A DNA stretch of 64,000 nucleotides from Achromobacter pulmonis (GCF_902859765.1 NZ_CADIJV010000016.1:44340-108339); one strand, 5' to 3'. Shown: positions 17,298-26,140, numbered from the stretch's first letter. Notes: generated by a model from the sequence alone, not told the origin. Numbers and translations are program-made.

Positions 17298-17618
17298 GGC
17301 TTTTGTCTCCTGATGGTGGCGGCGGGCCGGCATGGCCCTGTCCTTATCTTTATTTAGGGAGGGCCCCAGGGCGCTTGCGCGACCCGGGCCAGGCCATTTT
17401 GTCATGCCGGCGGCGTCGCGGCAGTCGGGGTTGACCCGTCCCCAACCTGACAACTGACTGTCAGGCTGGGGACGTTAACATCGCGCCCCAAGGGTTAACC
17501 CGCACTCCGGTTGCCCTCCGGCATATCCGTCATTGGACCGATCCGCCCCGCCCCATGCCGGCGGGTAAGGCCCTCCCTGGGGCCGACCGGGACGATCCCT
17601 GTTCTCCTGTTTTTGAAG
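17298..17618. other. Divergent intergenic region, lactonase / symporter
   Basis: 321 bases holding the promoters of the two divergent genes and the 38-base palindrome at 17437-17474. The part next to the symporter (17500-17618) is GC-rich, and its open frame is not convincing as coding. The symporter start at 17619 has only a weak ribosome site (GAAG). Confidence 0.5.
17437..17474. promoter_or_regulatory. Long operator-like inverted repeat
   Basis: Two 16-base arms (17437-17452 and 17459-17474) match as inverted repeats at 15 of 16 positions, with a 6-base spacer. The inner core reads CCTGACA-N6-TGTCAGG. There is no T-run next to it. It lies 140 bases from the lactonase start and 145 from the symporter start, as expected for an operator of a dimeric regulator serving both genes. 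Confidence 0.6.
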
Positions 17619-18932
17619 ATGAATACTAAGAAGCTGACGCGTTACATCGGCATCGCCATGGTGCTGGGCGTCGTGGTGGGTTATTTCTGCAACAAGTACG
17701 CGCAGAGCGCGCAAGAGGCCAAGGACATCGCCTCGTACTTCAGTCTGATCACCGACATCTTCCTGCGCATGATCAAGATGATCATCGCGCCCCTGGTATT
17801 CGCCACCCTGGTGTCGGGCCTGGCCAGCATGAGCGATGCCAGCGCCGTCGGCCGCATCGGTCTGCGCGCCATGTTCTGGTTCATCGCCGCCTCGGCCATC
17901 TCGCTGCTGCTGGGCCTGGCGCTGGTCAACATCTTCCAGCCGGGCGCCCACTTGAACCTGGCGCTGCCCGACACGGCCGTCAGCGCCGGCCTGAAGACCG
18001 GCGACTTCACCCTCAAGGCCTTCATCGCGCACGTGTTCCCCAAGAGCATCGCCGAAGCCATGGCCAACAATGAGATCCTGCAGATCCTGGTGTTCTCGCT
18101 GTTCTTCGGCGCGGCGCTGTCGTTCATCCGCGGCAAGGGCCACAACACCATTTACAACGTGATCGACGAGCTGGCCAAGATCATGTTCCGCGTCACCGAC
18201 TACGTGATGCGCTTCGCGCCGCTGGGCGTGTTCGCCGCCATGGCCGCGGCCATCACCACCGAGGGGCTGGGCGTGCTGGTCAGCTACGGCAAGCTGATCG
18301 GCGAGTTCTACCTGGGCCTGGCGTTGCTGTGGGCCATCCTGTTCGGCGTGGGCTACCTGTTCCTGGGCAAGTCCACCTTCCGCCTGGGCGGCCTGATCAA
18401 GGAACCGACCCTGCTGGCCTTCTCGACCGCCAGCAGCGAATCGGCCTACCCCAAGACCATCGAGGCGCTGGCGCGTTTCGGCGTGTCCAAGCGCATCTCG
18501 GGCTTCGTGCTGCCGCTGGGTTACTCATTCAACCTGGACGGCTCGATGATGTACCAGTCGTTCGCGGTGCTGTTCATCGCGCAGGCCTACAACATCGAAA
18601 TGAGCTTTTCGCAGCAGCTGACGCTGCTGCTGGTGCTGATGGTGACCAGCAAGGGCATGGCTGGCGTGGCGCGCGCCTCGCTGGTGGTGGTGGCGGCGAC
18701 GCTGCCGATGTTCCATCTGCCCGAGGCCGGCCTGCTGCTGATCATGGGCATCGACCAGTTCTTCGACATGGGCCGCACCGCCACCAACGTGGTCGGCAAC
18801 AGCCTGGCCACCGCCGTCATCGCCAAGCTGGAAGGCAAGGAAGAGGATCTGGCGGCCGCGGACGGATCCGCGCCTGCTCAGTCGTTGACCGAGCAGGCCA
18901 CCGGCGCGCCATCCTCGAATTCGACGTCGTAA
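17619..18932 (+). CDS. Dicarboxylate/amino-acid:cation symporter (DAACS family)
   Basis: This 437-residue secondary transporter of the DctA/GltP family imports C4-dicarboxylates or glutamate/aspartate with protons or sodium. About eight transmembrane segments plus re-entrant loops are expected. The serine-rich hairpin STASSESAYPKTIEAL, YSFNLDGSMMYQ and the ligand motif MGRTATNVVGN are present. The ATG at 17619 begins MNTKKLTRYIG, typical for the family; upstream sequence is not conserved. The last 18 codons overlap the end of the convergent gene by 55 bases. Confidence 0.93.
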   Translation: MNTKKLTRYIGIAMVLGVVVGYFCNKYAQSAQEAKDIASYFSLITDIFLRMIKMIIAPLVFATLVSGLASMSDASAVGRIGLRAMFWFIAASAISLLLGLALVNIFQPGAHLNLALPDTAVSAGLKTGDFTLKAFIAHVFPKSIAEAMANNEILQILVFSLFFGAALSFIRGKGHNTIYNVIDELAKIMFRVTDYVMRFAPLGVFAAMAAAITTEGLGVLVSYGKLIGEFYLGLALLWAILFGVGYLFLGKSTFRLGGLIKEPTLLAFSTASSESAYPKTIEALARFGVSKRISGFVLPLGYSFNLDGSMMYQSFAVLFIAQAYNIEMSFSQQLTLLLVLMVTSKGMAGVARASLVVVAATLPMFHLPEAGLLLIMGIDQFFDMGRTATNVVGNSLATAVIAKLEGKEEDLAAADGSAPAQSLTEQATGAPSSNSTS

Positions 18933-19312
18933 GTGTGGACCGGGTCCCAGGGCAGCGTGAACCATAGTTCGTAGCCGTCGCCGTCCTCGTCGAACAGCCA
19001 CAGCGCGCGCAGCACGGCCTTCTCGGCCATGGCCTCGGCGCTTTCCTCGCCCAGCAGCTGGTCGTCTTCGAGACCGAGTTTCTTGTAATGCTCGTACGAG
19101 TAGTTGTCGAGCAGGAAGTCGGCGGCGGCCAGGATCTGTTCGTCGAGGTTGTCGATGATGGCCTTGACCACCTTGGACGCCGCGCCGGTCGGCGCTTCGC
19201 CGTCGGTCTGGATCATGACGTGGATGGGCGGACGCCCCTCGCCCGCAGGCACGTTTTCGGCGGCCCAGAGATCGGGTTCTTCGAGGTCCTGGGTGAAATT
19301 GAATCGTGCCAT
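18878..19312 (-). CDS. Small acidic protein of unknown function
   Basis: This 144-residue soluble, acidic protein is not recognised. The N-terminal third (MARFNFTQDLEEPDLW, then IHVMIQTDGEAPT) looks like a beta-sheet start, the middle is helical and charged, and the C-terminus (DEDGDGYELWFTLPWDPVHTYDVEFEDG) is strongly acidic with aromatic residues. There is no signal peptide or membrane segment. GGAG is seven bases before the ATG. Its 3' end overlaps the convergent symporter gene by 55 bases, so the C-terminal residues of both are constrained by each other. Confidence 0.75.
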   Translation of the reverse strand: MARFNFTQDLEEPDLWAAENVPAGEGRPPIHVMIQTDGEAPTGAASKVVKAIIDNLDEQILAAADFLLDNYSYEHYKKLGLEDDQLLGEESAEAMAEKAVLRALWLFDEDGDGYELWFTLPWDPVHTYDVEFEDGAPVACSVND

Positions 19313-19338
19313 CGTACGCTCCGGAAAATAAAGGAGAC

Positions 19339-19359
19339 GGGCCGCGCAAGCCGCGGCCC
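19339..19359 (-). terminator. Possible terminator of the phn operon
   Basis: Perfect 8-bp stem GGGCCGCG / CGCGGCCC (19339-19346 with 19352-19359), 5-base loop. On the minus strand a T-rich TTTATTTT follows about six bases later. It lies 87 bases after the phnM stop and just before the ribosome site of the next gene. Because of the gap before the T-run it may be a weak terminator or a leader structure. Confidence 0.45.
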
Positions 19360-19445
19360 CCCGTCATCACCCATTTAACCAGATGCGCGTGTCCGGCGCT
19401 TGTCCGGCGACAAGGTTGGCCGCGCGATACCGCCGGCCCTGCGGG

Positions 19446-20645
19446 TCAGGCCGCCACCCGTCCGCGCGCTTCGGCGGCCGGCTCGGCCGCGCGGGCGGAG
19501 GGATAATGGGTCGAGAACACCAGCCGGCCCGCGCTCCAGGTGTGGCTGATCAACGGCAGCGCGCCGACCTGCGCCACCGCGACCAGATCGGCACGCAGGC
19601 CCACCGCGATGCGGCCGCGATCGCTCAGGCCGCAGGCGTCGGCCGGATTGGCCGTGACCAGCGCCAGCGCCTGCGGCAACGTCAGTTCGGTCTGCGCCGC
19701 CAGCGCGAAGGCCGCGGCGATCAGGGTCGAGGGCTGGTAATCCGAGCACAGGCAGCTCGCCACGCCGGCGCGGATCGCGTCGATGGCGCGCATCGAACCG
19801 CTCTGGCTCTTGCCGCGCAGCACGTTGGGCGCGCCCAGGATGGTCGGCAGCCCGCAGGAGACGGCGGCGCGGGCGGTGTCCAGCGTAATCGGGAATTCGC
19901 TCATCGACACGCCCAGGTTGCGCATGGTGGCGATGCGGTGGATCGAATCGTCGTCATGACTGGCGGTGGGAATGCCCAGGCCGTGCGCATGCGCCAGCAG
20001 GGTTTCGACCCGCTGCACCGCGCCGTCCTTGGCGCGGGTCTTGGCATGCGCGGCCGCTTCGGCCTGCTCGCGGCTCATGGCGTGGTTGCCGATCATGTAC
20101 TGCAGGTAGGATTCCAGCGTCTTGAACTGCCCCTGGCCGGGCGAATGATCCATCACCGACAGCAGGTCCACCGCGCCCTCGTCCATCAGCGCCCGCAACA
20201 GCGGCACCGAGGCGGCATCGGTGACTTCGTAGCGGCAATGCACGCGGTTGTCCACCAGGCTGTGCTGGCGGAAGGCGCGCACGCCGCGCACCACCTGGGC
20301 GGCGGTTTCATTATTGCGCACGCCCCATTCGCTGTTGGCGAACGACAGCGCATGGTACGGCGTGGTGATGCCGGCGGCGGCGTTGCGGCGGTCCACCTGC
20401 GCCACCGCGAAATCCAACGGAAACAGCACTTTCGAGCGCGGCTCGGCTTCCTTCTCGATGGCATCGCAATGCAGGTCGATCAGGCCGGGCGCCAGGGTCA
20501 GGCCGCGCAGGTCGATCTCGCGGTCGGCGGCGGCGCCGTCGGGCGCGATGGCGGCGATGATGCCGTCGTCGATCAGGACGGCGCTGTCTTCCAGCACGCG
20601 GTCGGACAGGACGACGCGGGCATGGGTCAGGTAGGTGCTGGTCAT
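19446..20645 (-). CDS. phnM: Alpha-D-ribose 1-methylphosphonate 5-triphosphate diphosphatase (copy 1)
   Basis: This 399-residue amidohydrolase-fold enzyme removes pyrophosphate from ribose 1-alkylphosphonate 5-triphosphate to give the C-P lyase substrate. The metal site shows GLIDLHCDAIEKE at the N-terminal strand, ASHDDDS in the middle and LCSDYQPSTL near the C-terminus. It is the last gene of phnGHIJKLM, overlapping phnL by 4 bases. The start is ATG 20645 because the preceding frame is a phnL shadow. A second phnM copy lies at 26238-27434. Confidence 0.95.
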   Translation of the reverse strand: MTSTYLTHARVVLSDRVLEDSAVLIDDGIIAAIAPDGAAADREIDLRGLTLAPGLIDLHCDAIEKEAEPRSKVLFPLDFAVAQVDRRNAAAGITTPYHALSFANSEWGVRNNETAAQVVRGVRAFRQHSLVDNRVHCRYEVTDAASVPLLRALMDEGAVDLLSVMDHSPGQGQFKTLESYLQYMIGNHAMSREQAEAAAHAKTRAKDGAVQRVETLLAHAHGLGIPTASHDDDSIHRIATMRNLGVSMSEFPITLDTARAAVSCGLPTILGAPNVLRGKSQSGSMRAIDAIRAGVASCLCSDYQPSTLIAAAFALAAQTELTLPQALALVTANPADACGLSDRGRIAVGLRADLVAVAQVGALPLISHTWSAGRLVFSTHYPSARAAEPAAEARGRVAA

Positions 20646-21364
20646 GCTCGCTCCCGTTCGGCGGCAGCCTGCGCGGGACGCAGGGCCAGGACGCGCGACG
20701 CCACGGCGTCGCGGACTTCGGCATCGTGGAAGATGCCCAGCAGGCAGCGGCCGGCCGCGCGCGCCTCGCGGATCAGTTCCACCACCACGGCGCGGTTGTC
20801 CGGGTCCAGCGAGGCGGTCGGCTCGTCCAGCAACAGGATCGGATGCCGGGCGATGAAACCGCGGGCGATATTGACGCGCTGCTGCTCGCCGCCCGAGAAG
20901 GTGGCGGGCGCCAGCCCCCACAGGCGCTGCGGCAGGTTCAGGCGCCGCAGCATGGCGGCGGCGCGCTCGCGCGCCTCGCCGGCCTCGACGCCGGCCATGC
21001 GCAATGGCTCGGCCACCACATCCAGCGCCGACACGCGCGGGATCACCCGCAGGAACTGGCTGACGTAGCCGATGACGTCGCGCCGCAGCGCCAGGATGCG
21101 CTGCTCGGGAGCGCCGACCAGTTCGGCCCAGTCATCGCCGGCGCGCACGCGGATGCTGCCCTCCGTGGCCAGATAATTGCCGTACAGGCAGCGCAGCAGG
21201 GTGCTCTTGCCGGTGCCCGAGGGGCCCGCCAGCACCAGGCAATCGCCAGCGGCGGCATCGAAATCGACCGCCTCCAGCACCGGCAGGCGGATGCCGCCCT
21301 GGTTGTGCAGGGTGAACAGCTTTCCGAGGCCCCGCACCTCGATCATGGGTTTCGCGACAGTCAT
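20642..21364 (-). CDS. phnL: C-P lyase complex ABC-type ATPase PhnL
   Basis: This 240-residue soluble ABC-type ATPase belongs to the C-P lyase machinery. It has no membrane partner and, like PhnK, is thought to act on the PhnGHIJ core. Walker A GPSGTGKST is at residues 47-55; the signature is FSGGEQQRVNIARG, Walker B ILLLDEPTASLDP. The ATG at 21364 begins MTVAKPMIEVRGL. It overlaps phnM by 4 bases and is 2 bases after phnK. Confidence 0.95.
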   Translation of the reverse strand: MTVAKPMIEVRGLGKLFTLHNQGGIRLPVLEAVDFDAAAGDCLVLAGPSGTGKSTLLRCLYGNYLATEGSIRVRAGDDWAELVGAPEQRILALRRDVIGYVSQFLRVIPRVSALDVVAEPLRMAGVEAGEARERAAAMLRRLNLPQRLWGLAPATFSGGEQQRVNIARGFIARHPILLLDEPTASLDPDNRAVVVELIREARAAGRCLLGIFHDAEVRDAVASRVLALRPAQAAAERERA

Positions 21365-21366
21365 GC

Positions 21367-22143
21367 TCAGCTCTGCAAAATGGAAGACACCAGCAACTGG
21401 GTGTAGGGATGCTGTGGATCGTCGAGGATCTGATCGGTCAGGCCGCTCTCGACCACCTCGCCGCCACGCATCACCAGAGTGCGGTGCGCCAGCAGCCGCG
21501 CCACCGCCAGGTCGTGGGTGACGACAATGGCGGCCAGGCCCAGGTCGGTCACCAGTTGGCGCAGCAGGTCCAGCAGGCGCGCCTGCACCGATACGTCCAG
21601 CGACGCGGTCGGATCGTCCATGAACACCAGGCGCGGATGCGTCACCAGGTTGCGGGCGATCTGCAGGCGCTGCTGCATGCCCCCGGAAAACGCGGCCGGC
21701 GCGTCGTCCAGGCGGCCGGCGTCGATCTCCATCTTGCGCAGCCAATTGCCCGCGGCCTGGCGCAGTTCGCCATAGTGGCGTTCGCCGACCGCCATCAGGC
21801 GCTCGGCGATGTTGGCGCCGGCGCTGACCTGCATGCGCAGGCCATCGCGCGCATTCTGGCGCACGAAGCCCCAATCGGTGCGCGCCAGCAGCCGCAGGCG
21901 CGCACTCGGCAAAGCGGCCAGGTCGGTGAAGCCCTGGTCGCGGGTGTCGTACCAGACGCTGCCGGCCTCGGGCGGGGTCTGGTACGACACGGCCGACAGC
22001 AGCGTGCTCTTGCCGGAGCCGGATTCGCCCACCACGCACAGCACCTCGCCGGGGAACAGGTCGAAGTTGACGTCACGGCAGCCGTGCACGCCGTCCCAGG
22101 TGCGCGTCATGCTGCGCACGGAAAGCAAGGGTTGGGCATTCAT
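21367..22143 (-). CDS. phnK: C-P lyase complex ABC-type ATPase PhnK
   Basis: This 258-residue ABC-type ATPase docks on PhnJ of the C-P lyase core complex. It has Walker A GESGSGKST (39-47), the signature FSGGMQQRLQIARNL, Walker B RLVFMDDPTASLDVSVQARL and the DLGLAAIVVTHDLAV switch histidine. Family length is about 252. Its ATG overlaps the phnJ stop by 4 bases. Confidence 0.96.
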   Translation of the reverse strand: MNAQPLLSVRSMTRTWDGVHGCRDVNFDLFPGEVLCVVGESGSGKSTLLSAVSYQTPPEAGSVWYDTRDQGFTDLAALPSARLRLLARTDWGFVRQNARDGLRMQVSAGANIAERLMAVGERHYGELRQAAGNWLRKMEIDAGRLDDAPAAFSGGMQQRLQIARNLVTHPRLVFMDDPTASLDVSVQARLLDLLRQLVTDLGLAAIVVTHDLAVARLLAHRTLVMRGGEVVESGLTDQILDDPQHPYTQLLVSSILQS

Positions 22144-23030
22144 GCGGCGGCTTCCTTTGCGGCCTGCGCGGCCTGGCGGTCGTTGCAGTATTCGGTATCG
22201 GAGCAGACGAAGCGGCGGGTGCCGGCATCGTCCAGGATGATTTCGTCAAGGAACGTGTCGCGCGAGCCGCACAGGTCGCAGCATTCCGACCACGTTTCCA
22301 CCGCGAACGGATGGTCCTCGAAATCCAGGCTCTTGACCCGCGTGTATGGCGGCACCGCGTAAACACGCTTTTCGCGGCCGGCGCCGAACAGCATCAGCGC
22401 CGGGCTGTTGTCGAGCTTGGGGTTGTCGAACTTGGGGATCGGCGACGGCCGCATCATGTAGCGGTCGTTGACGATCACGGGATAGTCGTAGGTGGTGGCG
22501 ATGTGGCCATGCTGGGCGATGTCCTCGTACAGCTTGACGTGCATGCCGCCGTATTCGGCCAGCGCGTGCATGGCGCGGGTCTCGCTCTCGCTCGGTTCGA
22601 GCCAGCGCAGCGGCTCGGGAATCGGCACCTGGAACACCATGATCTGGCCCGCGCGCAACGGCGTTTCCGGAATGCGGTGGCGCGTCTGCACGATGCTGGC
22701 CTCGCGCGTCGATTCGGTGGTGGCCACGCCGGTCACGCGGCCGAAGAAGCGCCGGATGCTGATGGCATTGGTGGTGTCGTCCGAACCCTGGTCGATCACC
22801 TTGAGCACGTCACCGGGGCCGATGATGGACGCCGTCACCTGGATGCCGCCCGTGCCCCAGCCGTAGGGCAGCGGCATCTCGCGGCTGCCGAACGGCACTT
22901 GGTAGCCGGGAACCGCCACCGCCTTGAGCAGCGCGCGGCGCAGCATGCGCTTGGTGGATTCGTCGAGGTAGGCGTAGTTGTAGTGGTCGTCGCGTTCGAC
23001 CGCGGCGTCGGGGGTGTGGCAAGTGTTCAT
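22140..23030 (-). CDS. phnJ: C-P lyase catalytic subunit PhnJ (radical SAM)
   Basis: This 296-residue enzyme cleaves the carbon-phosphorus bond of ribose 1-alkylphosphonate 5-phosphate by radical SAM chemistry, releasing the alkane and a ribose 1,2-cyclic phosphate. The four-cysteine pattern of PhnJ is intact near the C-terminus: C-x2-C-x21-C-x5-C in ECCDLCGS and FVCSDTEYC, which supplies the iron-sulfur ligands and the thiyl radical residue. RRFFGRVTGV and HIATTYDYPVIVNDRYMMRP are also family blocks. Start ATG 23030 overlaps the phnI stop by 4 bases. Confidence 0.97.
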   Translation of the reverse strand: MNTCHTPDAAVERDDHYNYAYLDESTKRMLRRALLKAVAVPGYQVPFGSREMPLPYGWGTGGIQVTASIIGPGDVLKVIDQGSDDTTNAISIRRFFGRVTGVATTESTREASIVQTRHRIPETPLRAGQIMVFQVPIPEPLRWLEPSESETRAMHALAEYGGMHVKLYEDIAQHGHIATTYDYPVIVNDRYMMRPSPIPKFDNPKLDNSPALMLFGAGREKRVYAVPPYTRVKSLDFEDHPFAVETWSECCDLCGSRDTFLDEIILDDAGTRRFVCSDTEYCNDRQAAQAAKEAAA

Positions 23031-24142
23031 GGGGCAACGGCCTCGTCCAGCTGGCGGGTGTTCTCGGGCGCCGGCGCGGCGCGCTCGGCGCGCAGGCGGC
23101 GCAACAGTTCCAGGTTGGCCTGGAAGTCCACGTAGTGCGGCAGCTTCAGGTGCTGCACGAAACCGGAGGCCTCGACGTTGTCGCTGTGGTACAGCACGAA
23201 CTCGTGGTCGTTGGCCGGCGCATCGGCGCGTTCGCCCAGTTCCTGCGCCTTCAGGGCGCGGTCCACCAGCGCCATCGACATGGCCTTGCGCTCGCCGTAG
23301 CCGAAGGTCAGGCCGTAGCCGCGGGTGAACTTGGGGCCTTCCCCCGCGTTGCCGGCGAACTGGCTCACCATCTGGCATTCGGTGATCTCGATGTCGCCCA
23401 CGGTCACCGCGAACCCCAGTTCCTCGATGTGCATCTCGACTTCCAGGAAGCCGTAGCGGATCTCGGCGGCGAACGGGTGCGTGTTGCCGTAGCCGCGCTG
23501 CGTGGAATAGCCCATCGACAGCAGGAAGCCTTCGTCGGCGCGCGCCAGATTCTGCAGGCGCGCGGCGCGCGAGGCGGGAAAGTCCAGCGGCTGGCGCGTC
23601 AGGTCGAACGGCTCGGGATCGCCTTCGGGCACCGGCTCGGTGTCGATCAGGTCGTCGTGCGCCAACAGGTCGGTGACGCGCGGCATGGCGCTGTCCAGCG
23701 GTGCGCCGCCGGCCGGCAGGGCATCGGCCTCGCGCCCGGCTTCCAGTGAAAAATCCAGCAGGCGCTGGGTGTAGTCGTAGGTCGGGCCGAGGATCTGGCC
23801 GCCCGGCACGTCCTTGAAGGTGGACGAGATACGCCGTTGCAGGCGCATGCTGCCCGTGTCGATGGGCTGGGTGTAGCCATAGCGCGACAACGTGGTGCGG
23901 TAGGCGCGCAGCAGGAACACCGCCTCGATCGCGTCGCCCGCCGCCTGCTTGAGCGCCAGCGCCGCCAGTTGCGGATCGTAGAGCGAGCCCTCGGCCATCA
24001 CGCGCGACACCGCCAGCGGCATCTGTTCGCGGATCTGGTCCAGGCTCAGTTCGGGCAGGTCCCGGTCACCACGCCGGTAGTCATCCAGCATGCGATAGGA
24101 ATTGAGGATGGCGCGTTCGCCCCCTTTGACGGCCACATACAT
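23027..24142 (-). CDS. phnI: C-P lyase core subunit PhnI
   Basis: This 371-residue subunit of the PhnGHIJ core displaces adenine from ATP with phosphonate to form ribose 1-alkylphosphonate 5-triphosphate (with PhnG, H and L). It begins MYVAVKGGERAI and contains GSLYDPQLAALALKQAAGD, a HPFAAEIRYGFLEVEM block and FVQHLKLPHYVDFQANLELL near the end, all typical. It is slightly longer than E. coli PhnI (354). One base separates it from phnH. Confidence 0.96.
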   Translation of the reverse strand: MYVAVKGGERAILNSYRMLDDYRRGDRDLPELSLDQIREQMPLAVSRVMAEGSLYDPQLAALALKQAAGDAIEAVFLLRAYRTTLSRYGYTQPIDTGSMRLQRRISSTFKDVPGGQILGPTYDYTQRLLDFSLEAGREADALPAGGAPLDSAMPRVTDLLAHDDLIDTEPVPEGDPEPFDLTRQPLDFPASRAARLQNLARADEGFLLSMGYSTQRGYGNTHPFAAEIRYGFLEVEMHIEELGFAVTVGDIEITECQMVSQFAGNAGEGPKFTRGYGLTFGYGERKAMSMALVDRALKAQELGERADAPANDHEFVLYHSDNVEASGFVQHLKLPHYVDFQANLELLRRLRAERAAPAPENTRQLDEAVAP

Positions 24143-24143
24143 G

Positions 24144-24761
24144 TCAGCTCTCCACGCGCGTGCTGCGGGGCAGCGCGCACAATTGCCGGCCGTGCGTCAG
24201 GAACACGTCGACGCCCAGCGGAAAACGTTGATGGTTGATGCGCCATTCGCGCCAGAAGCCATCCGGCAGGCCGGCGGCGCGCAGCGCCTGGCGGTTCTGG
24301 ATGCCTGGGCCGCTCAGCGCGACCTCGGGGCCGGCGTCCAGCGACGCGACCTCGATCAGCAACGTGGTGGACAGGTCCGGATAGGCCGGATCGCCCGGAT
24401 GGCAGGACGCCAGCGTCGGCGCCGCGCGACCGGCCGGCACCGCGGCAAAGCGCGCCAGCGAGGGCGACGGCACCACCAGGCAGGCGCAATGAAAGCGCAG
24501 GAAGTCCAGCACGCCGGCGTCCACGCCCGGCGGCAGCCACAACGGCGTGTCCACGTCCGCCAGCGTCAGCAGCAGCGCGGTCAAGGCTGGCGACAGGCCG
24601 GCCGGCACGCCGCTGGCGGCGGCCACCTCGTATACGCGGCCGGGATGCGCCATGGCGTCGAGCGCGGCGCGGAAGGTGGCCTGCGCGTCGTTCACCGGAT
24701 TCGCGAAGCCCGGCAGCAGTTGGCGGCTGGCGGCCGCCGCGCCAAGAAGTTCTTGATGCAT
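24144..24761 (-). CDS. phnH: C-P lyase core subunit PhnH
   Basis: This 205-residue PhnH, a pyridoxal-phosphate-transferase-like fold without cofactor, is a structural subunit of the C-P lyase core. FANPVNDAQATFRAALDAMAHPG near the N-terminus, the LTLADVDTPLWLPP middle and LSGPGIQNRQ toward the C-terminus agree with the family. It is one base from both neighbours phnG and phnI, so it is clearly co-transcribed. Confidence 0.95.
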   Translation of the reverse strand: MHQELLGAAAASRQLLPGFANPVNDAQATFRAALDAMAHPGRVYEVAAASGVPAGLSPALTALLLTLADVDTPLWLPPGVDAGVLDFLRFHCACLVVPSPSLARFAAVPAGRAAPTLASCHPGDPAYPDLSTTLLIEVASLDAGPEVALSGPGIQNRQALRAAGLPDGFWREWRINHQRFPLGVDVFLTHGRQLCALPRSTRVES

Positions 24762-24762
24762 G

Positions 24763-25233
24763 TCAGTCCTCGCCTCGCACCATCGTGAAGAATTCGACCT
24801 TGGTCTGCGCGGCCACGCGCGCCTGGCGCTCGACCCGCTCGGCGCGGGCCTGCGCCAACGGCGCGATCAACTGCGCCTGCACCGTGTCGTGCCAGTCGGG
24901 CAATTGCAGCAGCGCGTCGGCCACCGCCGCCTGTTCGGCGTGGCGCAGCGAACGGCCCTGCACATACGCGATCCCGACCACGCCGTTATCCAGGCTGACC
25001 GCGCAGCGCGTCACCGTCATTTCGCCCAGGTTGAAACGCGCGCCGGTGCCGCCGCTGCGGGCTCGCACCATGGCCATGCCGGTCTGCGCCGGGCGCAGCA
25101 TCTGATGGGGCGGCACGCCGCCGAGCGCGCCGAACGCGCCTTCCAGCATGGCCGGATCGGCCAGTGCCAACACCCGCATCCAGGCGGCCCGTTGCGCCGG
25201 GACTGCGCCCTGCGCTGTTTGTGGATGGTCCAT
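24763..25233 (-). CDS. phnG: C-P lyase core subunit PhnG
   Basis: This 156-residue first gene of the phnGHIJKLM operon encodes the small PhnG subunit. RAAWMRVLALADPAMLE, TGARFNLGEMTVTRCAVSLDNGVVGIAYVQGRS and the DALLQL helix are family features. AGGA lies five bases upstream of the ATG. Fourteen bases further upstream is the operator-like CGTCTAGACG palindrome shared with the second phn operon, so transcription here is probably blocked by PhnF when phosphonate is absent or phosphate is ample. Confidence 0.95.
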   Translation of the reverse strand: MDHPQTAQGAVPAQRAAWMRVLALADPAMLEGAFGALGGVPPHQMLRPAQTGMAMVRARSGGTGARFNLGEMTVTRCAVSLDNGVVGIAYVQGRSLRHAEQAAVADALLQLPDWHDTVQAQLIAPLAQARAERVERQARVAAQTKVEFFTMVRGED

Positions 25234-25243
25234 TATTTCCTCT

Positions 25244-25264
25244 AAACGTCTAGACGACTGGATG
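25244..25264. promoter_or_regulatory. Putative PhnF operator, site 1 (phnG promoter)
   Basis: Contains the perfect 10-bp palindrome CGTCTAGACG (25247-25256) extended by ACTGGATG. It lies between phnG and phnF, 11-31 bases from the phnG start. It aligns with the sequence at 26190-26210 over AAAC-n-TCTAGAC-nn-CTGG-n-TG. GntR/HutC-type regulators bind such palindromes, so PhnF is the natural candidate. Confidence 0.7.
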
Positions 25265-25396
25265 AAGTATGATCGCGTCCAGATGGAAGTTCAACAGCCT
25301 GGCGTGAATTTTTGATGACAGTTGCGGTGGGGACGCATCGCCTATCCCGCGCCCGCCGCTTGGTGCACAATCACAGCCATTCTTGATGAAGCTGAC

Positions 25397-26140
25397 ATGA
25401 CAGCACGAGCACATCCCATGGTCGAAAGAGGTTCCGGTATCGCCGTATGGCGGCAGATTGGCGAGTCATTGGCGGACGACATCCGCAACAAGCTGTACAC
25501 GGCGGGGGAACAATTGCCCTCCGAACCGGAACTGGCCGCCAAGTTCTCCGTCAACCGCCACACCATCCGCCGCGCCATGGGCGAACTGGAACAGAGCGGA
25601 CTGGTCCGCATCGAGCAAGGCCGCGGCACCTTCGTGCAGGAACACGCCATCGACTACGCCATCGGCAAGCGCACGCGCTTTTCCGAGAACCTGCGCAGCC
25701 AGGGCATGCTGGGCCACCTCGAGGCCCTGGGCAGCCAGACGCTGCGCGCGGCCGAGATCGCCCGGCACCTGGGCCTGCCGCGCACCGCGCCGCTGCTGCG
25801 GGTGCAGATGGTGGGCAAGGCCGAGAACCGCCCCATCAGCGCTTCGGAACACTACTTCGATGACAAGCGCTTTCCCGACTTCATCGAGCGCATGAACACG
25901 CTGCGCTCGGTCTCCAAGGTCTATGCCCACTACGGCATCGGTGACTACACCCGCAAGTGGTCGCGCATCACCGCGGCGCTGCCGACGCCGGAAGTGGCGC
26001 GCATTCTGGGCCAGCCCAAGACCCGCCCGATCCTGCAAGTGGAAGCCCTTAACGTGGACCAGGCCGGGGCGCCGCTGCAATACAGCATCACCCGTTTCGT
26101 CGGCGACCTGGTGCAACTGATGGTGGCCGACGACAGTTGA
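25397..26140 (+). CDS. phnF: GntR-family regulator PhnF
   Basis: This 247-residue HutC-subfamily GntR regulator has a winged helix at about residues 15-80 (DDIRNKLYTAGEQLPSEPELAAKFSVNRHT), and a UTRA ligand domain from about 95 to the end (TRFSENLRSQGMLGH; ILQVEALNVDQAG). PhnF proteins sit with C-P lyase genes and repress them. It is divergent from phnG and upstream of phnM2. An alternative start at 25418 would shorten it by seven residues; neither has a strong ribosome site. The two matching palindromes flanking its gene are its likely targets. Confidence 0.92.
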   Translation: MTARAHPMVERGSGIAVWRQIGESLADDIRNKLYTAGEQLPSEPELAAKFSVNRHTIRRAMGELEQSGLVRIEQGRGTFVQEHAIDYAIGKRTRFSENLRSQGMLGHLEALGSQTLRAAEIARHLGLPRTAPLLRVQMVGKAENRPISASEHYFDDKRFPDFIERMNTLRSVSKVYAHYGIGDYTRKWSRITAALPTPEVARILGQPKTRPILQVEALNVDQAGAPLQYSITRFVGDLVQLMVADDS

